In this document: in pieces, positions 1 through 7,028 of the stretch | Layout: the number at the start of each line of letters is the position of its first letter | How positions within the stretch are numbered: the stretch's first letter is position 1 | Source: CAYOLL01 sp964404765 [NCBI: uncultured Gemmatimonadota bacterium] | GTDB taxonomy: Bacteria; 4572-55 | Direction of reading: 5' to 3' | DNA length: 15,517 bases | Assembly: GCA_964404765.1 (NCBI GenBank) | Contig: CAYOLL010000142.1 | Span: 1 to 15,517 of the forward strand | Program-made: the position numbers and the translations under genes | Notes under the pieces: model-generated | Database searches by the model: none | Told to the model about the DNA's origin: nothing | What the model saw: the letters and a program-made list of their open reading frames with translations, nothing else

Positions 1-166
1 CCGCGTCGATCAGCTTGTCGCGGAAGGGGTCGGACAGGAACAGCGGGGTTTCGCAGACGCGAAAATCCATTTTGCCGCCGGTATATTGCCCGAGCTCTTT
101 TTGAAAGGCTTGATAACGCTCTTCGGTGAATGTGGCGCTGTATTTTTGACGAATTTCCGGGATCAT
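1..166 (-). CDS. Unrecognised protein, N-terminal part only (gene runs off the left edge)
   Basis: An open frame of 55 codons runs from an ATG at 166 to the window edge. A strong ribosome binding site (CGGAGG) lies four bases before the ATG. The visible protein begins MIPEIRQKYSATFTEERYQA and continues with a stretch containing RVCETPLFLS, which reads like a real globular protein. It resembles a conserved uncharacterised bacterial family I cannot name with certainty, so no function is given. The 16 bases covering its start codon and RBS (164-179) are identical to those at the FMN reductase start (2539-2554). Confidence 0.7.
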   Translation of the reverse strand, partial: MIPEIRQKYSATFTEERYQAFQKELGQYTGGKMDFRVCETPLFLSDPFRDKLIDA

Positions 167-180
167 GATGCCTCCGTTTG

Positions 181-220
181 TGAATTAAGAGTTACGAATT
201 AAGAATTAAAAATTGTGAAT
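181..220. repeat. AT-rich stretch with three GAATTAA copies
   Basis: GAATTAA occurs at 182, 196 and 203 in a very AT-rich stretch just upstream of the partial left-hand gene. The rest of the gap, up to 365, shows no open frame or hairpin I can support. This may be the promoter zone of the left gene, but no clear -35/-10 pair is visible. Confidence 0.35.
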
Positions 221-365
221 CAGGGTAATTTGTACAATCATACTTTTCGCAGCGTCATCCAGCGGACCTAATAATGGCGTGAAGCAAGCGGCGAACGGGC
301 CGTAATGGGTTGGGTTCACAGGCTGCTCCGGGTGGATGCGTTAAAGTAGATGAGGTCGGGAAAAT

Positions 366-1205
366 TCATTTATTTTTTTTGGCCAATCTCTTCTTGATGG
401 GTTTATCGGGCAAGTAGTTTTGGGCGGTGACAACTTTCTCGCCGATTCGTTCTTCCAGAGCGGTGCGGGCGATGCCGGCCACGGTTCCGCCTTCGATAGC
501 GGCTTGTTTATTTTTGCCAAAACCGCGCGCGTCCTTGACCCGGGCGATTTTGGTGGTGGAAGCTTCGCCCAACATGGTGAAGATCAGTTCCAAATCGGTC
601 ATATGATCGCGCAAATTCTCACGCTTCAAACCTTTCAAATCTTTATATTCCGATGGCGTCAGCCCAAACGTGGCTTTGGAAATTTCCGCCGTCAGAATCG
701 CATATTCAAGATGCTCTTTGACGCCGCGCTTTTTCCATTCATCGGTCAATTCGTCCCGGACGGCGATGCCGCGCATACGCTTCTCAATCCAGTCGTCAGA
801 ATAGCCTTTGGCTTTATAAATCTCGCGCATTCGTTTGGCGGCTAATTCCGGATTCTCAATCTCTTCCAGGCGTTCATAGCCGACTTGCGCCAGCCAGCGT
901 TTAAAAGGTTCGGCTTTGGGCGACGGAATGGACTGGATGATCCGCAAAAGTCCTTGCGCATCGGCGCATTCAGTTTCGTATTTTTTCCCGTCGGTTGATT
1001 CTAGTTTCAGTTGTCGACAAATTGTCGACAACTGAATCTCGCTGTTTTCCGCCTCGCGTTGTTTTAGGCGATACCAGTAATCGCGCGGTTTTTCGCTATC
1101 GGTTAGCGCTTCGATCACGTCCACCACCGCAAAATACCATTTCTGATTATCTTCGCTCCAAATTGAGCGGATGCGCTTTTCTTCAAAAAGCTTGACCTGG
1201 CTCAC
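366..1205 (-). CDS. BRO-N domain / DinD-like protein
   Basis: A 279-residue protein of the chromosomal BRO family, related to DNA-damage-inducible protein D and to phage antirepressors. The N-terminal third is a Bro-N domain (KLFEEKRIRSIW, then a VVDVIEALT segment). A conserved LSTICRQLKL block and an IIQSIPSPKAEPFKRWLAQV block follow. The C-terminal half (GLTPSEYKDLKGLKRENLRD, NLRDHMTDLEL) matches DinD-type proteins, and the tail is Lys-rich. The frame is open further upstream, but the best start is GTG at 1205 because AGGAG lies eight bases before it and it overlaps the TGA of the flavoprotein by four bases, which implies translational coupling. Family members bind DNA or act in the DNA-damage response. 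The exact role here is unknown. Confidence 0.85.
   Translation of the reverse strand: MSQVKLFEEKRIRSIWSEDNQKWYFAVVDVIEALTDSEKPRDYWYRLKQREAENSEIQLSTICRQLKLESTDGKKYETECADAQGLLRIIQSIPSPKAEPFKRWLAQVGYERLEEIENPELAAKRMREIYKAKGYSDDWIEKRMRGIAVRDELTDEWKKRGVKEHLEYAILTAEISKATFGLTPSEYKDLKGLKRENLRDHMTDLELIFTMLGEASTTKIARVKDARGFGKNKQAAIEGGTVAGIARTALEERIGEKVVTAQNYLPDKPIKKRLAKKNK
1006..1036. repeat. 31-bp perfect palindrome inside the BRO/DinD-like gene
   Basis: Two 15-base arms (TTCAGTTGTCGACAA at 1006-1020 and its exact reverse complement at 1022-1036) flank a single A at 1021. Each arm holds a GTCGAC core. The palindrome lies in codons for the conserved LSTICRQL motif of the encoded protein, so it could be a coincidence of codon choice, a hairpin in the mRNA or a protein-binding site. 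Confidence 0.9.
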
Positions 1206-1897
1206 GGTAAGTTCTCCTGCATAGAATGTGTATCCGACGCTTTCAAGCGCGCCATAAACCCCCGCATATATTCCGGGATCGGGATGTCGGCGTTGGAGTA
1301 CTCGGCGCGGACGGGCGCGAGCGCAATCTGCTGTAACGGTAAAACACCCGTCCAAATCGGCAAGTCTACATCTTCGGGGTCGTCTTTGGGCGGGCCGGTG
1401 CGGATTTTGGCTGAGGCTTCGGTGATGGGAATGGCGACAACTGACGTGGCTTTTAGCTCGATGGCGTTGGGCTTGCGGGCGTCCTGCCAGCGGCCGGGCA
1501 TGATGCGCTCGGTAAAAATATCCAGCGCGGCCATTTTTTCGGCGTCAGTTTCGATCAGCCGGCCACGGCCAAATATCACTACGGAACGATAGTTGATGGA
1601 ATGATGAAAGACCGATTTGGCCAGGACCAAACCGTCCACCAGCGTCATGCTCAGGCAGACCTCATGGCCGTCGCAGATGTGCTGCATCATTCGACTGGTG
1701 CTGGCGCCATGCAGCAGGATTTCGTCATCGCGCCGGGCGTGGAGCGTGGGGATGACAAAGGGCTGCCCGTCCTGCACAAAGCCGACATGACAGATCAGGG
1801 CAGCGTCAACAATTTGATAGACGGTCTCGCGCTCGTACTGTCCGCGGGTGGGCATCCGTTTGACCCTGTTTTTGGGGGTAATGGTAAAGTCAGACAT
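1202..1897 (-). CDS. Pyridoxamine 5'-phosphate oxidase-like FMN-binding split-barrel protein
   Basis: A 231-residue protein of the Pyridox_ox_2 / NimA-like type. It has the split-barrel opening (VYQIVDAALICHVGFVQDGQ), the PTLHARRDDEILLHGASTSR flavin-binding region and the VFHHSINYRSVVIFGRGRLI core, and ends near its family's usual length. Members bind FMN, or in some cases heme or F420, and often reduce nitro compounds or other small molecules. The substrate cannot be told from sequence. The start is the ATG at 1897 because GGAGG lies six bases before it; an in-frame ATG at 1909 overlaps the RBS and is less likely. Seventeen bases separate it from the FMN reductase stop, so the two probably share one mRNA, and the reductase could supply reduced flavin. 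Confidence 0.85.
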   Translation of the reverse strand: MSDFTITPKNRVKRMPTRGQYERETVYQIVDAALICHVGFVQDGQPFVIPTLHARRDDEILLHGASTSRMMQHICDGHEVCLSMTLVDGLVLAKSVFHHSINYRSVVIFGRGRLIETDAEKMAALDIFTERIMPGRWQDARKPNAIELKATSVVAIPITEASAKIRTGPPKDDPEDVDLPIWTGVLPLQQIALAPVRAEYSNADIPIPEYMRGFMARLKASDTHSMQENLP

Positions 1898-1914
1898 ATC
1901 GGCCTCCATTAAAA

Positions 1915-2541
1915 TTAAATATCACCTGCGCCGGGATTGTCCGGCGCAGCTTCCCATTCATGTAAAAAGTCCATTGCTTTTTCGGAAGAGTGTAAAAAGG
2001 CAAAGCGGGCGACCTGCCGTCCAACTTCCTTCAGCCGCTCTTCCAGCTTTTTATCTCTGACACCGCCGGCGTCGATGTGCTTCCAGGCATTGGGAATGGC
2101 GGCCTGATGCGGCACAACCCAGGCATGAAGGGCGCGTCCGACCATCCGCAGTTGATTCAGGGCGTTAATCGCGCCCAGTTCACCGCCGGAAACGCCGACT
2201 AAGCCGATCATCTTGCCTTCAAATTCTTTGAACCCCATTAGGTCGAGCGCATTTTTGAGTACGCCGCTAAAGCTGCCATGATATTCCGGTGTGGCCAGAA
2301 TAATACCTTGTGCGGCTTTCACTTCGTCCCGCAGGCGAAAGACATCGGGCGGCAGGATACTTTCATTTTTATTCCCAGTGCAAAAAACAAGCTGATAATG
2401 GCGCAAATCAACTAATAGGGTTTCCACATCTTTTTCGGCGGCGCCTTGCAGAGCCGTCTGTAGTGCGACTCGTGTTAAGCTGTCGTCGCGCAAGCTGCCG
2501 CAGATACCGACAATGCGCGGGACTTTAGCTGCTTGACTCAT
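1915..2541 (-). CDS. NAD(P)H-dependent FMN reductase (flavodoxin-like fold)
   Basis: A 208-residue cytoplasmic flavoprotein of the NADPH-dependent FMN reductase family. The phosphate-binding GSLR motif is at residues 15-18 (IVGICGSLRDDSLTR), and the flavin-contacting TPEYHGSFSGVLKNALD block is at 84-100. A GLVGVSGGELGAINALNQLR segment follows, as is usual in the family. The length is slightly above the usual 170-190 because of a charged C-terminal extension. The start is the ATG at 2541, with CGGAGG four bases before it. It is the first gene of the likely three-gene minus-strand operon. The reaction (electron transfer from NAD(P)H to FMN or a quinone/azo substrate) is family knowledge. Confidence 0.88.
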   Translation of the reverse strand: MSQAAKVPRIVGICGSLRDDSLTRVALQTALQGAAEKDVETLLVDLRHYQLVFCTGNKNESILPPDVFRLRDEVKAAQGIILATPEYHGSFSGVLKNALDLMGFKEFEGKMIGLVGVSGGELGAINALNQLRMVGRALHAWVVPHQAAIPNAWKHIDAGGVRDKKLEERLKEVGRQVARFAFLHSSEKAMDFLHEWEAAPDNPGAGDI

Positions 2542-2564
2542 GATGCCTCCGTTTTAATAAGCAG

Positions 2565-2701
2565 TGACTGGCAAACTGAAGTTTGCTAATCCGGTTTTAT
2601 GACTGGCAAACCTTGCAAACTGAAGTTTGCTATTCCGGTTTTATGACTGGCAAACCTTGCAAACTGAAGTTTGCTATTCCGGTTTTTGGCTGGCAAACTA
2701 A
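2565..2701. repeat. Tandem 35/44-bp palindromic repeats between ispA and the flavin operon
   Basis: Units start at 2565 (35 bp), 2600 (44 bp) and 2644 (44 bp), with a decayed fourth from 2688. Each contains the palindrome GCAAACT-GA-AGTTTGC and ends in CCGGTTTT. The two 44-bp units differ almost only in the last base; the first lacks a nine-base piece containing CTTGCAAAC, which is itself a partial copy of the palindrome arm. They lie between the end of ispA and the start of the FMN reductase, both on the minus strand, and could form hairpins in any read-through RNA. Confidence 0.88.
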
Positions 2702-2717
2702 AGTTCGTTAACTTCAG

Positions 2718-3608
2718 CTAATGCTGTCGTTTAACGACAAACTCGGCCAGCGCCACCAATACGGCCCAATTGCCGGGCAAGGCCGCCAAAGCCACTTGAA
2801 CTTCGTGAATTAAGTTATCGGCAATTTGGCGGGAACGTTCCAAGCCAATTGCTGCCGGGTAGGTCGATTTATGCCGCTCCTGATCGGAGCCGACGGGCTT
2901 GCCAAATTGCGCATCGCCGCCAACGACATCCAGCACATCGTCAACAATTTGAAAAGCCAGGCCCAGCTTGAGTCCGGCCTGCTCAATTCTATCAACATGA
3001 TCGTCCCGGCATCCGGCTAAAAGCGCTCCAATGGCCATAGGTAGTGCGATCAATTTAGCCGTTTTTAGATGGTGAATTGTATCTATTTCGGCAATATCAG
3101 GCCGCTTTTGTTCACCTTCCAGATCAAGCACTTGTCCGCCAATCATCCCCAGCGTACCGGCTGAGCGAGCAATGCGCGTAATAATTTGCGGGGTACATGC
3201 AGCGTAAAAAGCGCCAAATTCGGCGGTGCGAGCCGCTAATTCAAAGGCAAAAGTCAGCAAAGCGTCTCCGGCCAGAATAGCCATTGCTTCACCAAAAACC
3301 TTGTGGTTAGTCGGCTTTCCGCGCCGTAAATCGTCATTATCCATTGCCGGCAAATCATCATGAATCAGCGAATAGGTGTGGATTAGCTCAATCGCGCAGG
3401 CTGCCGGCAAAATCGCGTCGCCGCTGCCGCCAAGCGCTTCAAAAGCAGCGATGGCCAGACATGGCCGCAGCCGCTTGCCGCCCGCAAAAACGCTGTAACG
3501 CATCGCTTGATGAATTTTCGACGGAAGAATATCTTCAGCCGGCAGATAGCACGCCAGCGCAGCGTTAATTTGACGATTTTTTTCTTCTAAATAAACATGA
3601 ATAGCCAC
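2718..3608 (-). CDS. ispA: Farnesyl diphosphate synthase-type polyprenyl synthetase
   Basis: A 296-residue trans-prenyltransferase, close to the 299 residues of E. coli IspA. It joins isopentenyl diphosphate to dimethylallyl and geranyl diphosphate to make farnesyl diphosphate, feeding quinone, undecaprenyl and other isoprenoid synthesis in the cytoplasm. Visible motifs are GGKRLRP (43-49), the first Asp-rich motif DDLPAMD (84-90) with the paired Arg after it, HLKTAKL with the catalytic-loop KT at 182-183, and FQIVDDVLD (219-227) with the second Asp-rich motif. Tyr79, five residues before the first motif, fits a short-chain (C15) enzyme. The start is GTG at 3608 with GGAG eight bases upstream. 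No other isoprenoid gene (dxs, xseB) is adjacent. Confidence 0.92.
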   Translation of the reverse strand: MAIHVYLEEKNRQINAALACYLPAEDILPSKIHQAMRYSVFAGGKRLRPCLAIAAFEALGGSGDAILPAACAIELIHTYSLIHDDLPAMDNDDLRRGKPTNHKVFGEAMAILAGDALLTFAFELAARTAEFGAFYAACTPQIITRIARSAGTLGMIGGQVLDLEGEQKRPDIAEIDTIHHLKTAKLIALPMAIGALLAGCRDDHVDRIEQAGLKLGLAFQIVDDVLDVVGGDAQFGKPVGSDQERHKSTYPAAIGLERSRQIADNLIHEVQVALAALPGNWAVLVALAEFVVKRQH

Positions 3609-3756
3609 ACCAAGTGCTCCATGTATTCCAACGGGGGAGTACGCCTGTAATAAAAAGCGCCAAATTTTCAGCCAATTTAATGAATTCGGCGGAAATGTTC
3701 AATAACATTCGATTCATTAAAATTCAGGAGACTGCTGTTTTTTTTTGTAAAACACT

Positions 3757-3784
3757 TTGACAGTTAATTACGACGTTATATATT
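3757..3784 (+). promoter_or_regulatory. Sigma-70-like promoter for the phosphatase gene
   Basis: TTGACA at 3757-3762 and TATATT at 3779-3784 are separated by 16 bases, about 75 bases before the phosphatase start. The -35 is a perfect consensus match. No minus-strand promoter for ispA is clear in the same 250-base divergent gap (3609-3858). Confidence 0.65.
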
Positions 3785-3858
3785 CAAACCGTCTTTAACG
3801 GGTAAGTTAGGAACCGGTCTATATTTTTTATACACTATTTGGCTTTTATAAGGATGAT

Positions 3859-5526
3859 ATGATGACGCAATTTCGCTTTATTTTTTCGGTCATGTGGGTT
3901 CTTTCAACTTTCTGGATTCATCCGATACCGGCTTGCGCCGCAGATGATCGGCCGCCGCAGTTAATCGTGCTGCTGGTGATTGATCAGATGCGTTTTGATA
4001 TGCTCCAGCGTTTTGCCGGTTACTACACCGGTGGTCTGGCTTACCTTACCGATCATAGCGCCGTATTTACCGAGGCTCATCAGGATCATGCCTTTACCGA
4101 AACGGCTGCCGGTCATGCCTGCATTGCCACCGGCCGTTTCCCGCAGGATCACGGCATTATCGGTAACGATGTTTATATTCGCAATCAGCACCGGATTGTT
4201 TATTCCGTTGCCGACACCACCGTTCGCATTATTGGTATTCCAAAATTTCAAGGCCGATCCCCACGTCTGCTGTTAAGCCCGGCTTTAGGCGATTATCTAA
4301 AGGCCGCCTCACCGCAAAGCAAAGTTTTTTCCGTATCCCTAAAAGATCGCGCCGCGGTTTTGATGGGCGGATACAATCCGGACGGCGTCTATTGGTATAA
4401 TAAAGCAAACGGCAACTTTGTTACCAGCGATTATTATCAGTCGGACTATCCGCAATGGGTTAAAGACTTTAATGCCGGCGATGCAAAAGACAAATATTAC
4501 AAAGGCAACTGGCATAAACTTTTCCCGGAAGAGGTCTATTACAACGCCAGCCGGGACAGCTTTATGGCCGAAGACGGCTATCCGAATCACAGTAATTTCC
4601 CACACTTATTCCCCCCGCCGGACAGTACAGGCTCGATTCCATCCAAATACTATTACTCGCTCTATGAAACACCTTTTGGTGACGACTTAATGCTGACATT
4701 TGCCAAAACGCTGATGGCGCAGGAAAAAGTCGGCCAGGATAGCATTCCGGATCTGATGCTGATAAGTTGCTCTAACTCCGACGTCATTGGCCATGATTAC
4801 GGCCCGCTGAGTCAGGAAATCGAGGATTATTATCTGCGGCTTGACCTTTATTTGGCGGATTTCATCACTTTTTTGGATGAAAAAATTGGGCGAGCCAACT
4901 ATGTTTTGACCCTGACATCGGACCACGGCGTTTTGCCGCTTCCGGAAGAGCTAAAGCTGCGTGGCCAGGACGCCCGGCGTATTCATCGCAACACGTTTTT
5001 AAAAGACCTTGAGCGGGTTGATACCGAGCTGCAGACGGAGTTGAAGGCAACAGGCAAACTATTAAGCTGGTGGAATGAGGGTTTAGTCATTAACTTTGCC
5101 GCAATCCCAAACAGTAATCCGGCGGAAATAGAAAAAATGGTAGCCCGAAAAATAGTAACAATCCCATACATAAAAGATGCCTTTACCTACAATGACTTGT
5201 TGAACCATACTGTTGAACCGCGCCCATTTTCCGAACTTTATCAGCACAGCTTCCATCCTGACCGCTCCCAGGACATTTTTATGCGGACTCAGGAGAATTA
5301 TTTGATTTATGACTCGCCAACTGGAACCAACCATGGTTCGCCTTACCGTTATGATACACACGTTCCGCTTCTATTTTTGAGCGCCTCGGTTCAGACCGGA
5401 CTCTATACGGAAAAAGTCAGTGTAACGGATATTGTACCGACGCTGGCGGATTTTTTGCGAATTCAGTCCGATAAAACCTGGCCGGGTCGCAGTCTGCGCC
5501 AATTGGTGCAAAAAAGCGGGCAATAG
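3859..5526 (+). CDS. Exported PafA-like alkaline phosphatase (phosphate monoesterase)
   Basis: A 555-residue member of the alkaline phosphatase superfamily. Residues 1-28 form a signal peptide (hydrophobic core, then PACAADD), so it acts in the periplasm or outside. The two-zinc active site is readable: Asp42 (VIDQMRFD), nucleophile Thr80 (AFTETAAGH), Asp308 and His312 (SNSDVIGHDYGP), Asp355-His356 (TSDHG) and His492 (GTNHGSPYRYDTHVP). Asn103, Lys162 and Arg164 sit where PafA of Elizabethkingia has the Asn/Lys/Arg set that marks monoesterase over diesterase activity. The likely job is to release phosphate from organic phosphate esters. The start is ATG 3859 (AAGGA just upstream); the adjacent ATG at 3862 is equally plausible. 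I see no Pho-box-like sequence. Confidence 0.9.
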   Translation: MMTQFRFIFSVMWVLSTFWIHPIPACAADDRPPQLIVLLVIDQMRFDMLQRFAGYYTGGLAYLTDHSAVFTEAHQDHAFTETAAGHACIATGRFPQDHGIIGNDVYIRNQHRIVYSVADTTVRIIGIPKFQGRSPRLLLSPALGDYLKAASPQSKVFSVSLKDRAAVLMGGYNPDGVYWYNKANGNFVTSDYYQSDYPQWVKDFNAGDAKDKYYKGNWHKLFPEEVYYNASRDSFMAEDGYPNHSNFPHLFPPPDSTGSIPSKYYYSLYETPFGDDLMLTFAKTLMAQEKVGQDSIPDLMLISCSNSDVIGHDYGPLSQEIEDYYLRLDLYLADFITFLDEKIGRANYVLTLTSDHGVLPLPEELKLRGQDARRIHRNTFLKDLERVDTELQTELKATGKLLSWWNEGLVINFAAIPNSNPAEIEKMVARKIVTIPYIKDAFTYNDLLNHTVEPRPFSELYQHSFHPDRSQDIFMRTQENYLIYDSPTGTNHGSPYRYDTHVPLLFLSASVQTGLYTEKVSVTDIVPTLADFLRIQSDKTWPGRSLRQLVQKSGQ

Positions 5527-5631
5527 TGATTCGGGAGATTTTGGGGATAAAGCGGATTCATACCGAAAAAACACAGGCTGGATGTTTTTGGAGAAACTTG
5601 TTTAATGTTGAAATCAGGGCGTGCTTGCTCA

Positions 5632-5659
5632 TTGACTTTAGTGTACATTTGTTTATATT
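5632..5659 (+). promoter_or_regulatory. Sigma-70-like promoter for the aminotransferase gene
   Basis: TTGACT at 5632-5637 and TATATT at 5654-5659 are 16 bases apart, the same spacer and -10 as the phosphatase promoter. Transcription from here would give a leader of roughly 130 bases ahead of the aminotransferase start. Confidence 0.5.
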
Positions 5660-5701
5660 GACGTACTTTTCTGCGATAAGTTTGTGGACAGAATTGTTTT
5701 C

Positions 5702-5775
5702 AAACCTAATAGGTCTCCAATGCCTAGTTAGGTTTATATCCTTAGGGTTTCCAGTTGCTTGTTCCAAACCCTAAG
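5702..5775 (+). promoter_or_regulatory. Two related hairpins in the aminotransferase leader
   Basis: The first hairpin pairs AAACCTAATAGG (5702-5713) with CCTAGTTAGGTTT (5723-5735), with one bulged base. The second pairs CTTAGGGTTT (5741-5750) with AAACCCTAAG (5766-5775), a perfect 10-bp stem with a 15-base loop. The second ends about eight bases before the GAGGAGG ribosome binding site (5786-5792). Because both stems share the AAACCYTAA core, the strands could also pair crosswise, as in an attenuator or a translation switch. They might instead be DNA operators or decayed palindromic repeats. Confidence 0.55.
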
Positions 5776-5797
5776 CACTTACGATAGAGGAGGTCAC

Positions 5798-6985
5798 ATG
5801 TTTTCATTTGAATTTTCCGAAGCCGTTGATCGGCTTAAGATCTCGGAAATTCGTGAGCTGATGAAGTTGGTCTCACGACCGAATCTGATCCTGTTTGGTG
5901 TTGGCACACCGGATGCCAGCCTTTTCCCGTATGACGCCGTACAGAAAATTCAGGCCAACTGGGACCCGGCAAAAGCTGCGCAAGCCTATCAATATTGCCC
6001 CACGTCCGGTGTTCCTTTACTTTTGGATGTCCTGCGGCAGTGGATTACTACGCACCAGAAAATATCGCTGGAAGGTCAGGAAATCATGACAACAGCCGGC
6101 GCGGCTCAGGGTCTTTATCTGGCCTCCCGGATTGCGATCAATGCCGGCACAAAAATTGCTGTTGAAAAGCCGACCTTTGTCAGCGCTATGGCCAGCTTTT
6201 TAATCAATGGCGCAGAGTTGATCTGGGTGCCGTTGGAAGATGACGGCGTCGACTTGAATAAGCTGGAAGATGTTTTTAAGCGCGAAAGACCACACTTTTT
6301 TTATACTATTCCTAACTTTCATAATCCGGCAGGCATTACCCAATCACAAGCCAAACGCCGCCGCCTGCTGGAACTGGCCGAAAAATACCAGATCTGGATT
6401 CTGGAAGACGATCCCTATGGCGAGCTATACTACGAGGGCAGCGCCGAAGATTACATAAGTATTAAATCCATGGATCGGAATCAAGTTGTCATCAATGTCG
6501 GCACCTTTTCAAAAATGCTGTCGCCGGCAATGCGGGTTGGCTGGATTGTTGGCCCGAAACATCTCATTAGTAAATGCGAAATTACCCGACAAGCGATTGA
6601 TGCTTGCGGCTCATCGCTGACCCAAATGATTTGTGCCGACTATATGGCTTCCGGCCTGATTCACCCTACTCTGGAAAAAATGCGTGAGAGCTATCATCGC
6701 AAGCGTGATTTGATGGCTACCGCTATTCGGAATTACTTTCCGGACTGGATTAAAGTTTCGCAGCCGAAGGGCGGCTTTTTTATTTGGGTGGACTTAAAGG
6801 GGCGGATAGGCTCAAAAGATTTTTACAGCCGCTGCCTGGATGCCGGCGTTGCATTTGTAACCGATCATGCTTTTATGCCGCCGGAAGAAGCCGACCGTTG
6901 CTGTCGATTGTCTTTTAGCAATGCCGATGTCTCCAAAATTGAGCGTGGTATCGAAATTATGGGATCCATTTTGCGCAGTCTATAA
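5798..6985 (+). CDS. PLP-dependent class I/II aminotransferase (2-aminoadipate / aromatic type)
   Basis: A 395-residue fold-type I aminotransferase of the stand-alone LysN/MocR-like group. Visible features are the glycine-rich GAAQGL phosphate loop (101-106), FYTIPNFHNPAG with Asn176 in the cofactor site, LEDDPYGELYY with Asp204/205 and Tyr207, NVGTFSKMLSPAMRVGW with Schiff-base Lys239 and Arg246, and a C-terminal CCRLSFSN carrying the carboxylate-binding Arg. It moves the amino group from an amino acid to a 2-oxoacid in the cytoplasm; 2-aminoadipate, branched or aromatic substrates are all possible. The start at 5798 is chosen because GAGGAGG lies six bases upstream; an earlier in-frame ATG at 5759 falls in the hairpin region. 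No lysine-pathway genes are adjacent. Confidence 0.88.
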   Translation: MFSFEFSEAVDRLKISEIRELMKLVSRPNLILFGVGTPDASLFPYDAVQKIQANWDPAKAAQAYQYCPTSGVPLLLDVLRQWITTHQKISLEGQEIMTTAGAAQGLYLASRIAINAGTKIAVEKPTFVSAMASFLINGAELIWVPLEDDGVDLNKLEDVFKRERPHFFYTIPNFHNPAGITQSQAKRRRLLELAEKYQIWILEDDPYGELYYEGSAEDYISIKSMDRNQVVINVGTFSKMLSPAMRVGWIVGPKHLISKCEITRQAIDACGSSLTQMICADYMASGLIHPTLEKMRESYHRKRDLMATAIRNYFPDWIKVSQPKGGFFIWVDLKGRIGSKDFYSRCLDAGVAFVTDHAFMPPEEADRCCRLSFSNADVSKIERGIEIMGSILRSL

Positions 6986-7028
6986 AAAAGTTTGGCATCA
7001 TTTTTAATCTGCCCGGTTATTTACAGCT

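Noticed and set aside
164-179. Sixteen bases identical to 2539-2554
   Set aside because: Both are start codon plus CGGAGG ribosome binding site. The match is short and adequately explained by shared translation signals, although a small duplication is possible.
420-845. Plus-strand 141-residue frame opposite the BRO/DinD-like gene
   Set aside because: It is antisense to a gene with clear family motifs, and its composition is typical of a shadow frame.
5527-5600. Terminator after the phosphatase gene
   Set aside because: No GC-rich hairpin followed by a T-run was found there.
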